DNA from: Hyphomicrobiales bacterium
Lineage (GTDB): Bacteria; Pseudomonadota; Alphaproteobacteria; Rhizobiales; Methyloligellaceae
Length of the DNA: 64,000 nucleotides
Reading direction: 5' to 3'
Assembly: GCA_028280515.1 (NCBI GenBank)
Contig: JANQLP010000107.1
Span: 1 to 64,000 of the forward strand
This document shows positions 8,904 to 16,971 of the stretch, in pieces. A model generated the notes under the pieces. It made no database searches, had not been told where the DNA came from, and saw nothing but the letters and a program-made list of their open reading frames with translations. The position numbers and the translations under genes were made by a program. Within the stretch, counting starts at the first letter, position 1. Each line of letters opens with the position of its first letter.

Positions 8904-9809
8904 TCAGCCCTTCATTACCTGCTTTGTGGCAATGTCGACAAATCGCTTCACCACAGCATCATCCTTTTTCGAACGTTTGAAGGACAGCGCGAACGGCACA
9001 TCCAAAAAGATTTTGGTTGGATGGATTGCTCGAACTTCTGCACGTGACAATCCATCACCGACGTAGTGATCGGGGAGGAAGCCAATGAAGCGTCCTGTTT
9101 GAATGAGGATTGCCGCAGCTTCTATTTGATGAACGATAGCGCTGTGACCTTCAGTCGAGAAAAACGCCTCGTCGAACCTGTCCAAGTACCCACGCGAGAT
9201 AAGGCCGCTTGCCTCCAGGACATCTATCGTGATGTCTGCATCTTCCATGGCGAACAACGGATGGCCTTCAGCGCAATAGAGAAAATTCCTCTCCAGTCCT
9301 AGCGAAACATGAACCAGGCCGGCTATTTCGCGATGGCATGGTCCGACAGCAATGTGAAGGTCTTCATCAATTAGTCGGCGCTCTAATCCTCGAGGATCGT
9401 CCTGACAAACATCCAGAATCAGTTCAGGCGCGGTTTCAGTGAACAGCTGCAAACACTCTACAACTGGTAGTGACAGGTTGGTGAGAACTGCATCTGCCAC
9501 GCCAATCCGAACTGTCCCGGCCAAATCCGACTTGAGACTTACGACAGATTCACGGAACCGATCCAACTGGTCAGAGAGCCTTATGAATGCCTCGAACACT
9601 TCTTCACCAGCGGATGTCAGTCGAAATCCTGCTCTGCCTCTGTCGCAGAGGCGCATTCCAAGACGCGCTTCGAGGTCTGTCATGTGTGAGCTGATTGTTG
9701 ACTCAGAAAGATTCAACTTTGCCGCTGCAACCGAAAAGCCTCCGGATTCCACGACTGCAACGAACACTCGCAGATATCGTAGATCGATGTCGCTGACTTG
9801 TCCTGGCAT
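8904..9809 (-). CDS. LysR-family transcriptional regulator
   Basis: A 301-residue LysR protein. The N-terminal winged helix-turn-helix spans about residues 7-67 (LRYLRVFVAVVESGGFSVAAA, then STISSHMTDLEARLG). An effector-binding domain with periplasmic-protein fold fills the remainder. It is the last gene of a minus-strand group after the dapA-like and ridA genes, 67 bp from ridA. It most likely controls that operon, or did control the decayed dehydrogenase beside it. The effector is unknown. Confidence 0.9.
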   Translation of the reverse strand: MPGQVSDIDLRYLRVFVAVVESGGFSVAAAKLNLSESTISSHMTDLEARLGMRLCDRGRAGFRLTSAGEEVFEAFIRLSDQLDRFRESVVSLKSDLAGTVRIGVADAVLTNLSLPVVECLQLFTETAPELILDVCQDDPRGLERRLIDEDLHIAVGPCHREIAGLVHVSLGLERNFLYCAEGHPLFAMEDADITIDVLEASGLISRGYLDRFDEAFFSTEGHSAIVHQIEAAAILIQTGRFIGFLPDHYVGDGLSRAEVRAIHPTKIFLDVPFALSFKRSKKDDAVVKRFVDIATKQVMKG

Positions 9810-9876
9810 CTAATCCTATTGGCTCTATGTGCTGCAGCTGATCCCGCGTGTCTTGAGGTACCGTTTGGCTTGGACT

Positions 9877-10242
9877 TTAGAGCGACAGAATGAAGTCGAT
9901 TTCGACAGACGCATCTATGGTTAGGCCAGCCACGAGCGAGATTCGTGCTGGAGGCGATGAAGGAAAGTATGTGCGGTAAACCGCATTGAACCTCTCAAAC
10001 AGTTCGGCATCCGACAGATACACATTGACCTTCACGGTGTTTTCGATGGCGCCATTTGCGATTTCCAGGATGTCTGATAGCTGTCGAAATATGTGATGAG
10101 TCTCGGACTCGATTCCTCCCGTAGCAACCGCGCCACTTTCATCAAAGCCGACGAGGCCTGATACGAAAATAAAACCGTTTGCAATGACAGCTTCGGAAAG
10201 TGGCAACCCCTCAGTGTTCTCGGTATCGATGACACGTCGCAT
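9877..10242 (-). CDS. RidA-family enamine/imine deaminase
   Basis: A 121-residue protein of the RidA (YjgF/UK114) family, which hydrolyses reactive enamine and imine intermediates released by PLP enzymes or amine oxidation. Typical stretches are GFIFVSGLVGFDESG, VNVYLSDAELFERFNAVYRTYF, and PPARISLVAGL, which carries the conserved arginine. The frame opens further upstream at 10275, but a GGGAGGA ribosome site lies just before ATG 10242, and the family's N-terminus starts there. This start also removes a 20-bp overlap with the upstream gene. The partner dapA-like lyase suggests detoxification of an intermediate of that pathway. Confidence 0.9.
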   Translation of the reverse strand: MRRVIDTENTEGLPLSEAVIANGFIFVSGLVGFDESGAVATGGIESETHHIFRQLSDILEIANGAIENTVKVNVYLSDAELFERFNAVYRTYFPSSPPARISLVAGLTIDASVEIDFILSL

Positions 10243-10255
10243 CCATTCCTCCCAG

Positions 10256-11200
10256 TCAGATGTCTGCCAACTCACTTATGAACTCGGGATCGAGCGTGAA
10301 TTCTGTCCGCTCTAACTGAGAAAGCAGCCGCTTCCGCTGAGCGTCGTTGATGCGAACCAAGGGAGGGCGCATGCTAAGCCACTCTTGGTTGCCTGTTGCC
10401 AAGGCGAATAGCTCCTTCAGCGCTTCGGTTACCGGCAACTTCAACAGTGTTTCGGACCACAACGTGCTTACTATGCGTTGCGCAGCTTTTGCTTCTTCCG
10501 TCTTTAGCTCTGGGTCGGATCTGATCACGTGTAGTAGGGACGGGAAGAGATTTGCACCTGCGCTTATCGATCCTGCGCCACCAGCCCGCAGCACGGCGGC
10601 CAAAAGATCATCGTCTCCTGTGAAGACCAGAAAGTTAGGTAGCTTGTCGATAGCATTGATGATGGCGTCGAGGTTTCCGGAGCTGTCTTTTATTCCAACG
10701 AAGACACCCGGAAGTGCTTCGTGGAGATCTCGTGCCAGCTCTAGAGACACTCCGACACCAGCCATTTCGGGGAAATGATAGAGCAGCACCTTCAGGGCAG
10801 GTTCGTCGACGAGTTCAACCAGCCGAACGTAATAGTTTCGTAAACCAGTATCCTCGACGCCTTTGAAGAAGTATGGCGGAATTACAAGGATCCCGGCTAC
10901 GCCCATGCAAGTGGCGTGTTTGCTCAGCTCGGCCGTATCCATAACGGACGGACAGCCGGTGCCGACGATCAAGCGAGATGGATCAATTCCATCATCAATC
11001 AACTGCGAAAGGCCCAGCTTCCGTTCTTCTACCGAAAACGAGCTGGCCTCGCCGGTCGTTCCGAACAACGCAATACCGTCACATCCGTTCGTCAATGTCC
11101 ACGTTGATAGGGCTTTAAGGCGTTTGCCATCTATTCCGCCGTCGCCACTCTGCGGCGTTAGGATGGCTGTAATCACCTTATTCGCGTCAAGTAGTTGCAT
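10256..11200 (-). CDS. DapA-family aldolase/lyase (dihydrodipicolinate synthase/N-acetylneuraminate lyase superfamily)
   Basis: A 314-residue class I aldolase-type protein. The GTTGE motif (residues 47-51), the catalytic tyrosine in LLYHFP (Tyr141) and the Schiff-base lysine in GIKDSSGN (Lys171) are all present. True DapA usually has YNVP rather than YHFP, and this gene sits in a catabolic cluster. A keto-acid lyase or dehydratase of the superfamily is therefore more likely than lysine biosynthesis. It is followed by ridA after 13 bp and then lysR, and presumably heads that operon. Confidence 0.88.
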   Translation of the reverse strand: MQLLDANKVITAILTPQSGDGGIDGKRLKALSTWTLTNGCDGIALFGTTGEASSFSVEERKLGLSQLIDDGIDPSRLIVGTGCPSVMDTAELSKHATCMGVAGILVIPPYFFKGVEDTGLRNYYVRLVELVDEPALKVLLYHFPEMAGVGVSLELARDLHEALPGVFVGIKDSSGNLDAIINAIDKLPNFLVFTGDDDLLAAVLRAGGAGSISAGANLFPSLLHVIRSDPELKTEEAKAAQRIVSTLWSETLLKLPVTEALKELFALATGNQEWLSMRPPLVRINDAQRKRLLSQLERTEFTLDPEFISELADI

Positions 11201-11691
11201 TGTTGATGCCTTAGAGCCCCATGCATGGTCGATGCTCGTCGTTACGAACCGCTAAAAGAGCTAGCTGCAATCCTGATGGGCCGAGCGGACGAGCCGTGCG
11301 ATGGTGCGAAACGACTTTGACTTTGCTCCAGCAAACGGTTGGTTGTTGTGCTCTGGCGCGTTCCTCACCTTCGACGACCAGCTTCAGCAAGCAAACTGCA
11401 GCGGTCTTGTCGCTCAGCCGCCGTGCAGCTGAAGCCAAGATCGTCTCGATACCGGTGTAGCAATTCAAGTCGTGGATCGAACGGTCACGTCCAAAGTCCG
11501 ACTCTTTGATGCCGCCACACGGTATGGACGGATTTCTCCGTGATATCTTTGACCATCCAGTACTGGTTTCCCTCTCTTACGCTCATGTCTTCTCGCTGAG
11601 AGTTGTATCGGGTCACTTTGTGCTTTTGTGTTGCTCGATTGAGCACGCACAGTTTTACGGAACGTGCGCTATGGATGAAAAACGCCTGCAT
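11201..11691. other. Intergenic/decayed stretch, about 490 bp
   Basis: No recognisable intact gene. A minus-strand frame (11211-11468) has a protein-like helical part (ETILASAARRLSDKTAAVC), but it matches no family I know and is interrupted. It may be the remains of a gene between the flavoenzyme and the dapA-like gene. The dapA-like promoter should lie near its left end. Confidence 0.4.
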
Positions 11692-13782
11692 CTACAATGC
11701 GCCCAGGTCCGTCAGTTCGACGATTTCGCGACGAAATGGAACGGCATCGACATCAAGCTGCCTATCTATGTTCCTCGCAAACTGGTGGCCCTGATAGACA
11801 GCAGATGCAATTGTACCCGGAGCATGACAATCACCGATACGCGAGACATTGCGGATTCCGGCACGCTTTAGTCTTTCGGGGTTCGCTGTGAGTTCACGAT
11901 AAAGATCGTCCACCGGGTGACGTGCTGTAACGAGAACCACGGAGTCACATTGCGACGTCATAGCTTTCCCGGTGAATCGACAGTTCAATTCTACGGTGTC
12001 CTCGCGGATCGCTGCGAGGCGCATCTGAGGTACGATCTCTACACCTAGTTCAATAAGACGCTTCTGAATTCGTTCCTGCTCCAACGTGTTATGCGTCCAG
12101 CTCGCAACTTCCGGGGCTGGTGTCGCGAGAACAAGAGCGACATCTTTTTCGGCAAGTAGCTCTGCAATTACAGATGCCATGTAATAGTGGTCATCGTCAT
12201 AGATCAGCACTTTGCCGGTGGGCATGCGGCCTTTCATTATGTCGTCTGGCGAAAGAACGTTCTCACCGTCGTTTCCTGGAATCGGCTCGTAGTGCTCCCG
12301 TCCAGTTCCATCGCGGTTCCAGCGTGAACCTGTCGCGATAGCGACAACGGACGCACCGAACTGGAGGACGTCATCTGCTGAGAGCGGGCTCTCGCGATAA
12401 ACACTGACGTTTGGCATTTTTGCGATTTGATAGTCGCGATAGTCTCGGACGCGTGACCATTGCCGCAATCCAGGTAACTCGCTTTCGAGCGTCACTCGCC
12501 CGCCAATCTCGTGCCTCGCCTCGGCTAACGTGACATCGTAATCACGCTGACCAAGTCCTCGAGCCGCTTCTAGACCGGCCGGGCCAGCTCCCACCACCAG
12601 TACGCTATCGTCCGTCGTTTTCGCCGGAATGAGTTCGGGGTGCCAGCCTTTGCGCCACTCCTCGCCCATCGTCGGGTTTTGAGTACACCACAGCGGAACA
12701 TCATGCACTGATGTCGCGGCACAGATGTTGCAGCCAATGCACTCACGGATATCGTCAATTCGACCCTCTTCGATTTTTCTAGGCAAAAAGGGATCGGCAA
12801 TGGAAGGTCTGGCTGCGCCGATGAGATCGAACGTTCCCTGCTTGACAAGCGAGACCATCCTATCTGGCGACGTATACCTACCTACGCCAACGACCGGTTT
12901 GGTCGTGACGCCTTTCACAAAGGAAACAAAGTCTTCCTGAAAACCCTCTTCTGAAAAACGTGATGTGATGGAATCGTTCTCCCATCCACTGCAGTCGACA
13001 TCCCATAGGTCTGGCAGTTCCGCGAGCATTTCGACGACGTCACGTCCTTCTCCGTCGGAGGTGAGACCATGAGGGCCCCGCAGCTGATCGACCGCCAACC
13101 GTACGGCAACTGCACAGGTGTCTCCGACGGCTTCCTTTGTGTCTTCAATGAGCTCACGAAACAGACGCGCTCGATTTTCTAGCGTTCCACCGTACTCATC
13201 GGTTCGTTGATTGAAGACTCGCGACAGAAAGTGGAGCGGCAATCCTTCATCATGTGCCGCATAGACGTAAACGATATCGAAGCCTGCCGCTTTCGCATTA
13301 ACTGCCGCTTTTCTATGCCAGCGTCGTAGGTTAACGATGTCCTCCTTGTCCATCCTTTTGGAATGTCCAGGAAAGCAAGACGCAAATCCCGGCACATCGG
13401 CTTGAACAGGGCGGCACGTAACGCCCAGAGATACCTCACGGCTGTACGCATTTGGAGACCAGTGCCCGGTGAACGCGGTCTGAATTCCAGCCAGCGATCC
13501 ATGTTCGTGTACCAGGTCGCTGATCCGAGAAAGGCTTGGAATGTCCTTTTCGTCCCACAGACGAATTTCGGTATTCCTTTCCGCTGTCGGATGAATCTCG
13601 CACTGTTCGGTACAGACCACACCCCAGCCGCCTTCGGCTTTCGTAGCTCGCATCACCGCAAGGGCCGTAGGATGCTTGCGCCCCATACCGTTGCAGTGCG
13701 GTACCTGATAGAACCGGTTGCGTGTTGTTACGGGGCCGATTTTTACCGGCTCGAACAGAACGTCGTACTGTGATGGTCTCAT
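11692..13782 (-). CDS. Trimethylamine/dimethylamine/histamine dehydrogenase-like iron-sulphur flavoprotein
   Basis: A 696-residue protein colinear with trimethylamine dehydrogenase, which oxidatively cleaves C-N bonds and passes electrons to ETF. The N-terminal FMN barrel (1-340) begins RNRFYQVPHC, placing a cysteine exactly at position 30, where the family binds FMN covalently. Tyr174 and His177 (VYVYAAH) match the catalytic pair. Cysteines 348, 351, 354 and 366 (CIGCNICAA...WC) hold the 4Fe-4S cluster. The C-terminal part has a nucleotide-binding GAGPAGLEAARGL. The substrate bowl reads Gln60, Trp267 and Ser358, against Tyr60/Trp264/Trp355 in the trimethylamine enzyme. This argues against trimethylamine and for dimethylamine or a larger primary amine. 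It follows the binding-protein gene by 2 bp. Confidence 0.88.
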   Translation of the reverse strand: MRPSQYDVLFEPVKIGPVTTRNRFYQVPHCNGMGRKHPTALAVMRATKAEGGWGVVCTEQCEIHPTAERNTEIRLWDEKDIPSLSRISDLVHEHGSLAGIQTAFTGHWSPNAYSREVSLGVTCRPVQADVPGFASCFPGHSKRMDKEDIVNLRRWHRKAAVNAKAAGFDIVYVYAAHDEGLPLHFLSRVFNQRTDEYGGTLENRARLFRELIEDTKEAVGDTCAVAVRLAVDQLRGPHGLTSDGEGRDVVEMLAELPDLWDVDCSGWENDSITSRFSEEGFQEDFVSFVKGVTTKPVVGVGRYTSPDRMVSLVKQGTFDLIGAARPSIADPFLPRKIEEGRIDDIRECIGCNICAATSVHDVPLWCTQNPTMGEEWRKGWHPELIPAKTTDDSVLVVGAGPAGLEAARGLGQRDYDVTLAEARHEIGGRVTLESELPGLRQWSRVRDYRDYQIAKMPNVSVYRESPLSADDVLQFGASVVAIATGSRWNRDGTGREHYEPIPGNDGENVLSPDDIMKGRMPTGKVLIYDDDHYYMASVIAELLAEKDVALVLATPAPEVASWTHNTLEQERIQKRLIELGVEIVPQMRLAAIREDTVELNCRFTGKAMTSQCDSVVLVTARHPVDDLYRELTANPERLKRAGIRNVSRIGDCHAPGTIASAVYQGHQFARNIDRQLDVDAVPFRREIVELTDLGAL

Positions 13783-13784
13783 CT

Positions 13785-14963
13785 CTATTCGGCCATGGCC
13801 TTTGTTGCTTCATAAGCCGCCGAAATCTCATCATAGTTTTTCTGGTAGGTCTGGAAGACGCCGGTCTTCAGGAACTGGTCGATATCGCGCGAGAGACCGA
13901 TAGAAGTCAGATACTCTTCAGTAACCTGGGGCATCTCGTAGGTTTTTGTATTGGATACACCATAGCCCCAGTCCATCAAGACGTGGATTTGGGAGTCCGC
14001 ATCAAGATAGGCATCGATGAGCTCATGCGCTTGCTCGTACAGTCCATGCTCTATTGCGCTTGGATGAATACAGAGCCCGCAGCTCCATGTCAGGGCACCT
14101 TCCTTCGGAACCATCCAGAGATACTTCCCGGAAGTGTTGTTCTCGGACATGTGTTCGCTAGCCGATAGCATCATGCTATTCCACGCCATGGACGCGACTA
14201 TCTCGCCGGAAAAGAGAGCCTGTGTCAGATTTGTCGGTTCCGAGGCAGTCACGCGAATTAGCGGCCAGCCCTCAGTAATCTTGTCGGCAACGATCTGTAT
14301 CTCTTCATCCGTCATGTTCGTGAAGTCGATGCCCAAGTAGACGGCGACAGCACAAAAATGGTCCTCGACCGCATCGAACACGCCCAGTCGGCCGGCCAGC
14401 TCTTCGTCATACAAGATGCCCCAGGAATGATTGTCGGGATCCTTGTACTTGGGTGCTAACTCGGTGTTAACGATGACTGCTGTCTGCCCCCAATCATGCG
14501 GAGCCCACAATCGTGTCCCATCTGGCAACGTCGTTGTGGGAATGCGCTTCAGGGGTTCGGCAATGTCTTTCCAGTTTGTAAGCAGGCTCGTGTCTAGCGG
14601 TGCAATGACGCCGGCTTCGTACCAAAGAGGAAGGATTTGCGTACAAGGGAAGGTGACCTCAGGTTCGAAGCCTGCCCGCATCTTGTTGAGCGCTTCGGCT
14701 TGATCACCGAAGAACGAAAACTGAGGTCTCGACCCAAACTTGTCCGCATAGCTGGCAGCAAAGCTCTCATCCTCGTAACCTCCCCAAGTGAAGACGTGAA
14801 GGTCGCTACCACTTGAAGCGTGAGATAGGCTAGGCGTCGAGATTGCGGTGGACAGAACGCCCACCGACGCGAGCACGCTTAGCGCATCACGCCGTGTGAG
14901 CTTCCCACCAAAAAGCTTGTCCTTAAACTCGTCTGTTCCCATCAAGGGTCTTTTCCCTGTCAT
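13785..14963 (-). CDS. Orphan Tat-exported substrate-binding protein, spermidine/putrescine (PotD/F) type
   Basis: A 392-residue periplasmic binding protein. It has a twin-arginine signal (LTRRDALSVLASVGV, then an alanine-rich segment), with the mature part starting near DLHVFTWGGYEDESF. The frame opens with GTG at 14984, but GGAGG lies inside that extension and is correctly spaced for ATG 14963. No permease or ATPase is nearby. It resembles the binding proteins at 19193-20305 and 45671-46894 (shared F-W-GYE/GLE start, AGFE or AGFN, then P-C and a W-DAG-PID segment). It is first in an operon with the amine-dehydrogenase-like gene, so it probably captures that enzyme's amine. Confidence 0.88.
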   Translation of the reverse strand: MTGKRPLMGTDEFKDKLFGGKLTRRDALSVLASVGVLSTAISTPSLSHASSGSDLHVFTWGGYEDESFAASYADKFGSRPQFSFFGDQAEALNKMRAGFEPEVTFPCTQILPLWYEAGVIAPLDTSLLTNWKDIAEPLKRIPTTTLPDGTRLWAPHDWGQTAVIVNTELAPKYKDPDNHSWGILYDEELAGRLGVFDAVEDHFCAVAVYLGIDFTNMTDEEIQIVADKITEGWPLIRVTASEPTNLTQALFSGEIVASMAWNSMMLSASEHMSENNTSGKYLWMVPKEGALTWSCGLCIHPSAIEHGLYEQAHELIDAYLDADSQIHVLMDWGYGVSNTKTYEMPQVTEEYLTSIGLSRDIDQFLKTGVFQTYQKNYDEISAAYEATKAMAE

Positions 14964-15332
14964 CGTGAAGTTCCTCCGTCCCACGTCGTGGTGTCGTCTC
15001 TACTCTTGCGCTGTCCAGCATCGGGCCTGCGGCAAGCTGGCCATCCGCTGGCTCCAAGACTGGCTCGCACCGACCCAAACTGGTGCGAACCTAGGTTAAA
15101 ATTTGGAATTTCTACAAAATAGAAGAACACCCTATAGAAGAAGTGATGTTTACTTATTGGTGTTTCTACGAATGTCTTATAATGATAGATGTCGCTTTAT
15201 TTAGAATACGCACTTCATTATTTGACTGTTTATGTTTACAGTTCTATTTGTATGTCGCAACTTACTTTTGGTTCTGGCGAGGGTAACCTGCAGTTAATTG
15301 CCTGACTGGCTAATGTGTGGTTAGTTGCTCAA
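14964..15332. promoter_or_regulatory. AT-rich divergent promoter region between the amine operon and lysR
   Basis: The stretch 15095-15300 is strikingly A/T-rich compared with its surroundings. It lies between the minus-strand binding-protein/amine dehydrogenase operon and the plus-strand lysR gene. An inverted repeat TTCTA-N5-TAGAA at 15110-15124 has the 15-bp T-N11-A geometry of LysR sites. Related TTTCTAC words recur at 15111 and about 15162. The arrangement is the classic one of a LysR regulator facing its target. Confidence 0.55.
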
Positions 15333-16229
15333 ATGCCTTTTCGTCTGCCAAGCCTTAATGCCTTGAGGACATTTGAGGCTGCCGCACGGCACGAAAGCAT
15401 CAAAAGAGCTGCGGAGGAGCTCTCTGTCACGCCAGTAGCGGTCACGCGTCAAGTTCATGCACTAGAACGAGAGTTCGGCGTCGCTTTCTTTGACCGCTAT
15501 CATCAGAAAGTCGTCTTGACAGAGGCGGGTCGAGACTTCGCAGCTGATTTGACGACTGCATTCGCTGCTGTGCATACGGCAGTTGGTCGAATGTGGCAGC
15601 GGGCAGGGTATCGGGTCTTACATATTGGATGCGAGAGCGTCTTTGCTAAGAGATGGTTGGCGTCGCGTCTGGCGTTGTTTCATGAACAACAATTGAAAAT
15701 CCGCGTCGAGCTAATGCGCTTGGACGAAGAGAATACATGGCTCGATGGAGTCATTCAGTACAGCCCGCACGCAGACAATCCGAAATCTGGGCAAGTTCTT
15801 TTTAGGGAGAGCGTTTTTCCCGTCGTCAGCCCCAAGCTGTTAAGCGACGATCCCGAACTATGTCGGCCAACCGGCATCTTGCGTCATCGCATTCTGCATG
15901 AGAGTTCAGTTGAATGGTGGAACCGATGGCAGAAAGAAGCCGGCGTGGAGAAGCTCAAATCCGACACCGATGCGAGCTTCATGGGTATTGAAAGCGCCTT
16001 TGAAGCCGTCAAGCGGGGTGATGGAATCTTGATGGGTGATGATGTCTTGATGGCTGATGAGCTCTTGTCCGGCGAATTGGTGAAGCCGTTCTCGGTCTGT
16101 ATGCCGGGGGGTACTTACTCTCTGGTGCGCCAACGGCCCGATGATGAAGCAATGTCAGTGTTTGTTGAGTGGCTCCTTGCTCTTTGCCAGCGGCACAAGG
16201 ACGAAATGAAACGGATCCTGGATCTCTAG
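15333..16229 (+). CDS. LysR-family regulator, GcvA-like
   Basis: A 298-residue LysR protein. The helix-turn-helix spans residues 5-65 (LPSLNALRTFEAAARHESIK, then TPVAVTRQVHALEREFGVAFFDR), typical of the GcvA subgroup, followed by an effector-binding domain. ATG 15333 fits the family's usual M-x-LP-LNALR start; an in-frame GTG at 15315 is the alternative, and neither has a strong ribosome site. Divergent from the binding-protein/amine dehydrogenase operon, it is the best candidate for that operon's activator. Confidence 0.9.
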   Translation: MPFRLPSLNALRTFEAAARHESIKRAAEELSVTPVAVTRQVHALEREFGVAFFDRYHQKVVLTEAGRDFAADLTTAFAAVHTAVGRMWQRAGYRVLHIGCESVFAKRWLASRLALFHEQQLKIRVELMRLDEENTWLDGVIQYSPHADNPKSGQVLFRESVFPVVSPKLLSDDPELCRPTGILRHRILHESSVEWWNRWQKEAGVEKLKSDTDASFMGIESAFEAVKRGDGILMGDDVLMADELLSGELVKPFSVCMPGGTYSLVRQRPDDEAMSVFVEWLLALCQRHKDEMKRILDL

Positions 16230-16379
16230 CAGGATGATGACGTGCCTCACCCGCGCCGACGACAACACTATGGTGTACCGCATTGAGATCTAAAGAAACC
16301 AGCCTGCAGCCGCAATGATGCCCGAAGTCGTAAGCCGAACTCGCGTGCAAGGCTACATCCCGATGCGCCTCAGGGGTTC

Positions 16380-16643
16380 TCAGTTTTCTGCCGGAAGGAC
16401 CTTCAGCGCAGCGCTGTTCAGCACTTGCTCGGCTAGCAGCCTCTTCAGTCGACGGTTTTCGCCTTCCTGTGTTTTCATTCGCTGGACGTTCAACGGACCC
16501 ACACCGCCGTAACTCGACTTCCAGCTGTAGAAAGCCTGCTCGCCGATCCCATGGCTACGGTATCCGACCGCCGTCATTGCACCGACTTCTTGTTTTCGCA
16601 GGACGCTCCCAATCTGCTCTTCGCTGAGACAAAGCTCACTCAT
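16380..16643 (-). mobile_element. IS3-family transposase OrfA fragment
   Basis: An 87-residue frame, MSELCLSEEQIGSVLRKQEVGA, then GIGEQAFYSWKSSYGG, then ENRRLKRLLAEQVLN. This is the whole helix-turn-helix plus leucine-zipper OrfA of an IS3-family element. No OrfB (DDE integrase) follows on the minus strand, where the sequence runs into the end of the lysR gene. It is therefore a non-functional remnant of an insertion. Confidence 0.85.
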
Positions 16644-16971
16644 GCGGACTTCCCCCTCTACGTCTCCATATCAACTGAGTGAGTCCGAGTGGAGCACGCC
16701 AATCACTGCCCCAGTCGTTGCATTTCCGATAGCTCAACCTTCAGGGCGTCTGGTGCGGGTCATCTATGTGTCCGCAAAGCCGGTAGGTGGCGCGGACGCT
16801 CAACTCCGTAACCGAGCGCCATGCCGCAAGACGTCAGCTCGCAGGGCGCAAGATTGCGTAATCGCTCGTTAGTTAGGCACAGGAAATGTCAGTTGCGGCC
16901 GAAGGTGTGAGATTGGAAAGATCACTTCGAAAGCCAAAAGGCCCTTTGAGATTGCAGGACCGAGATAGCTT
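16644..16971. other. Intergenic region upstream of the Rieske gene
   Basis: No gene is seen. It contains the left boundary of the IS3 remnant and the second copy of the 22-bp element, and presumably the Rieske gene promoter. Confidence 0.5.
16884..16905 (+). promoter_or_regulatory. 22-bp element upstream of the Rieske oxygenase gene (copy 2)
   Basis: Identical over 22 bases to the reverse complement of 7782-7803. It begins 88 bp and ends 67 bp before the Rieske ATG. A chance match of this length within 64 kb is very unlikely. It may be an operator shared with the dimethylformamidase operon. Confidence 0.6.
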
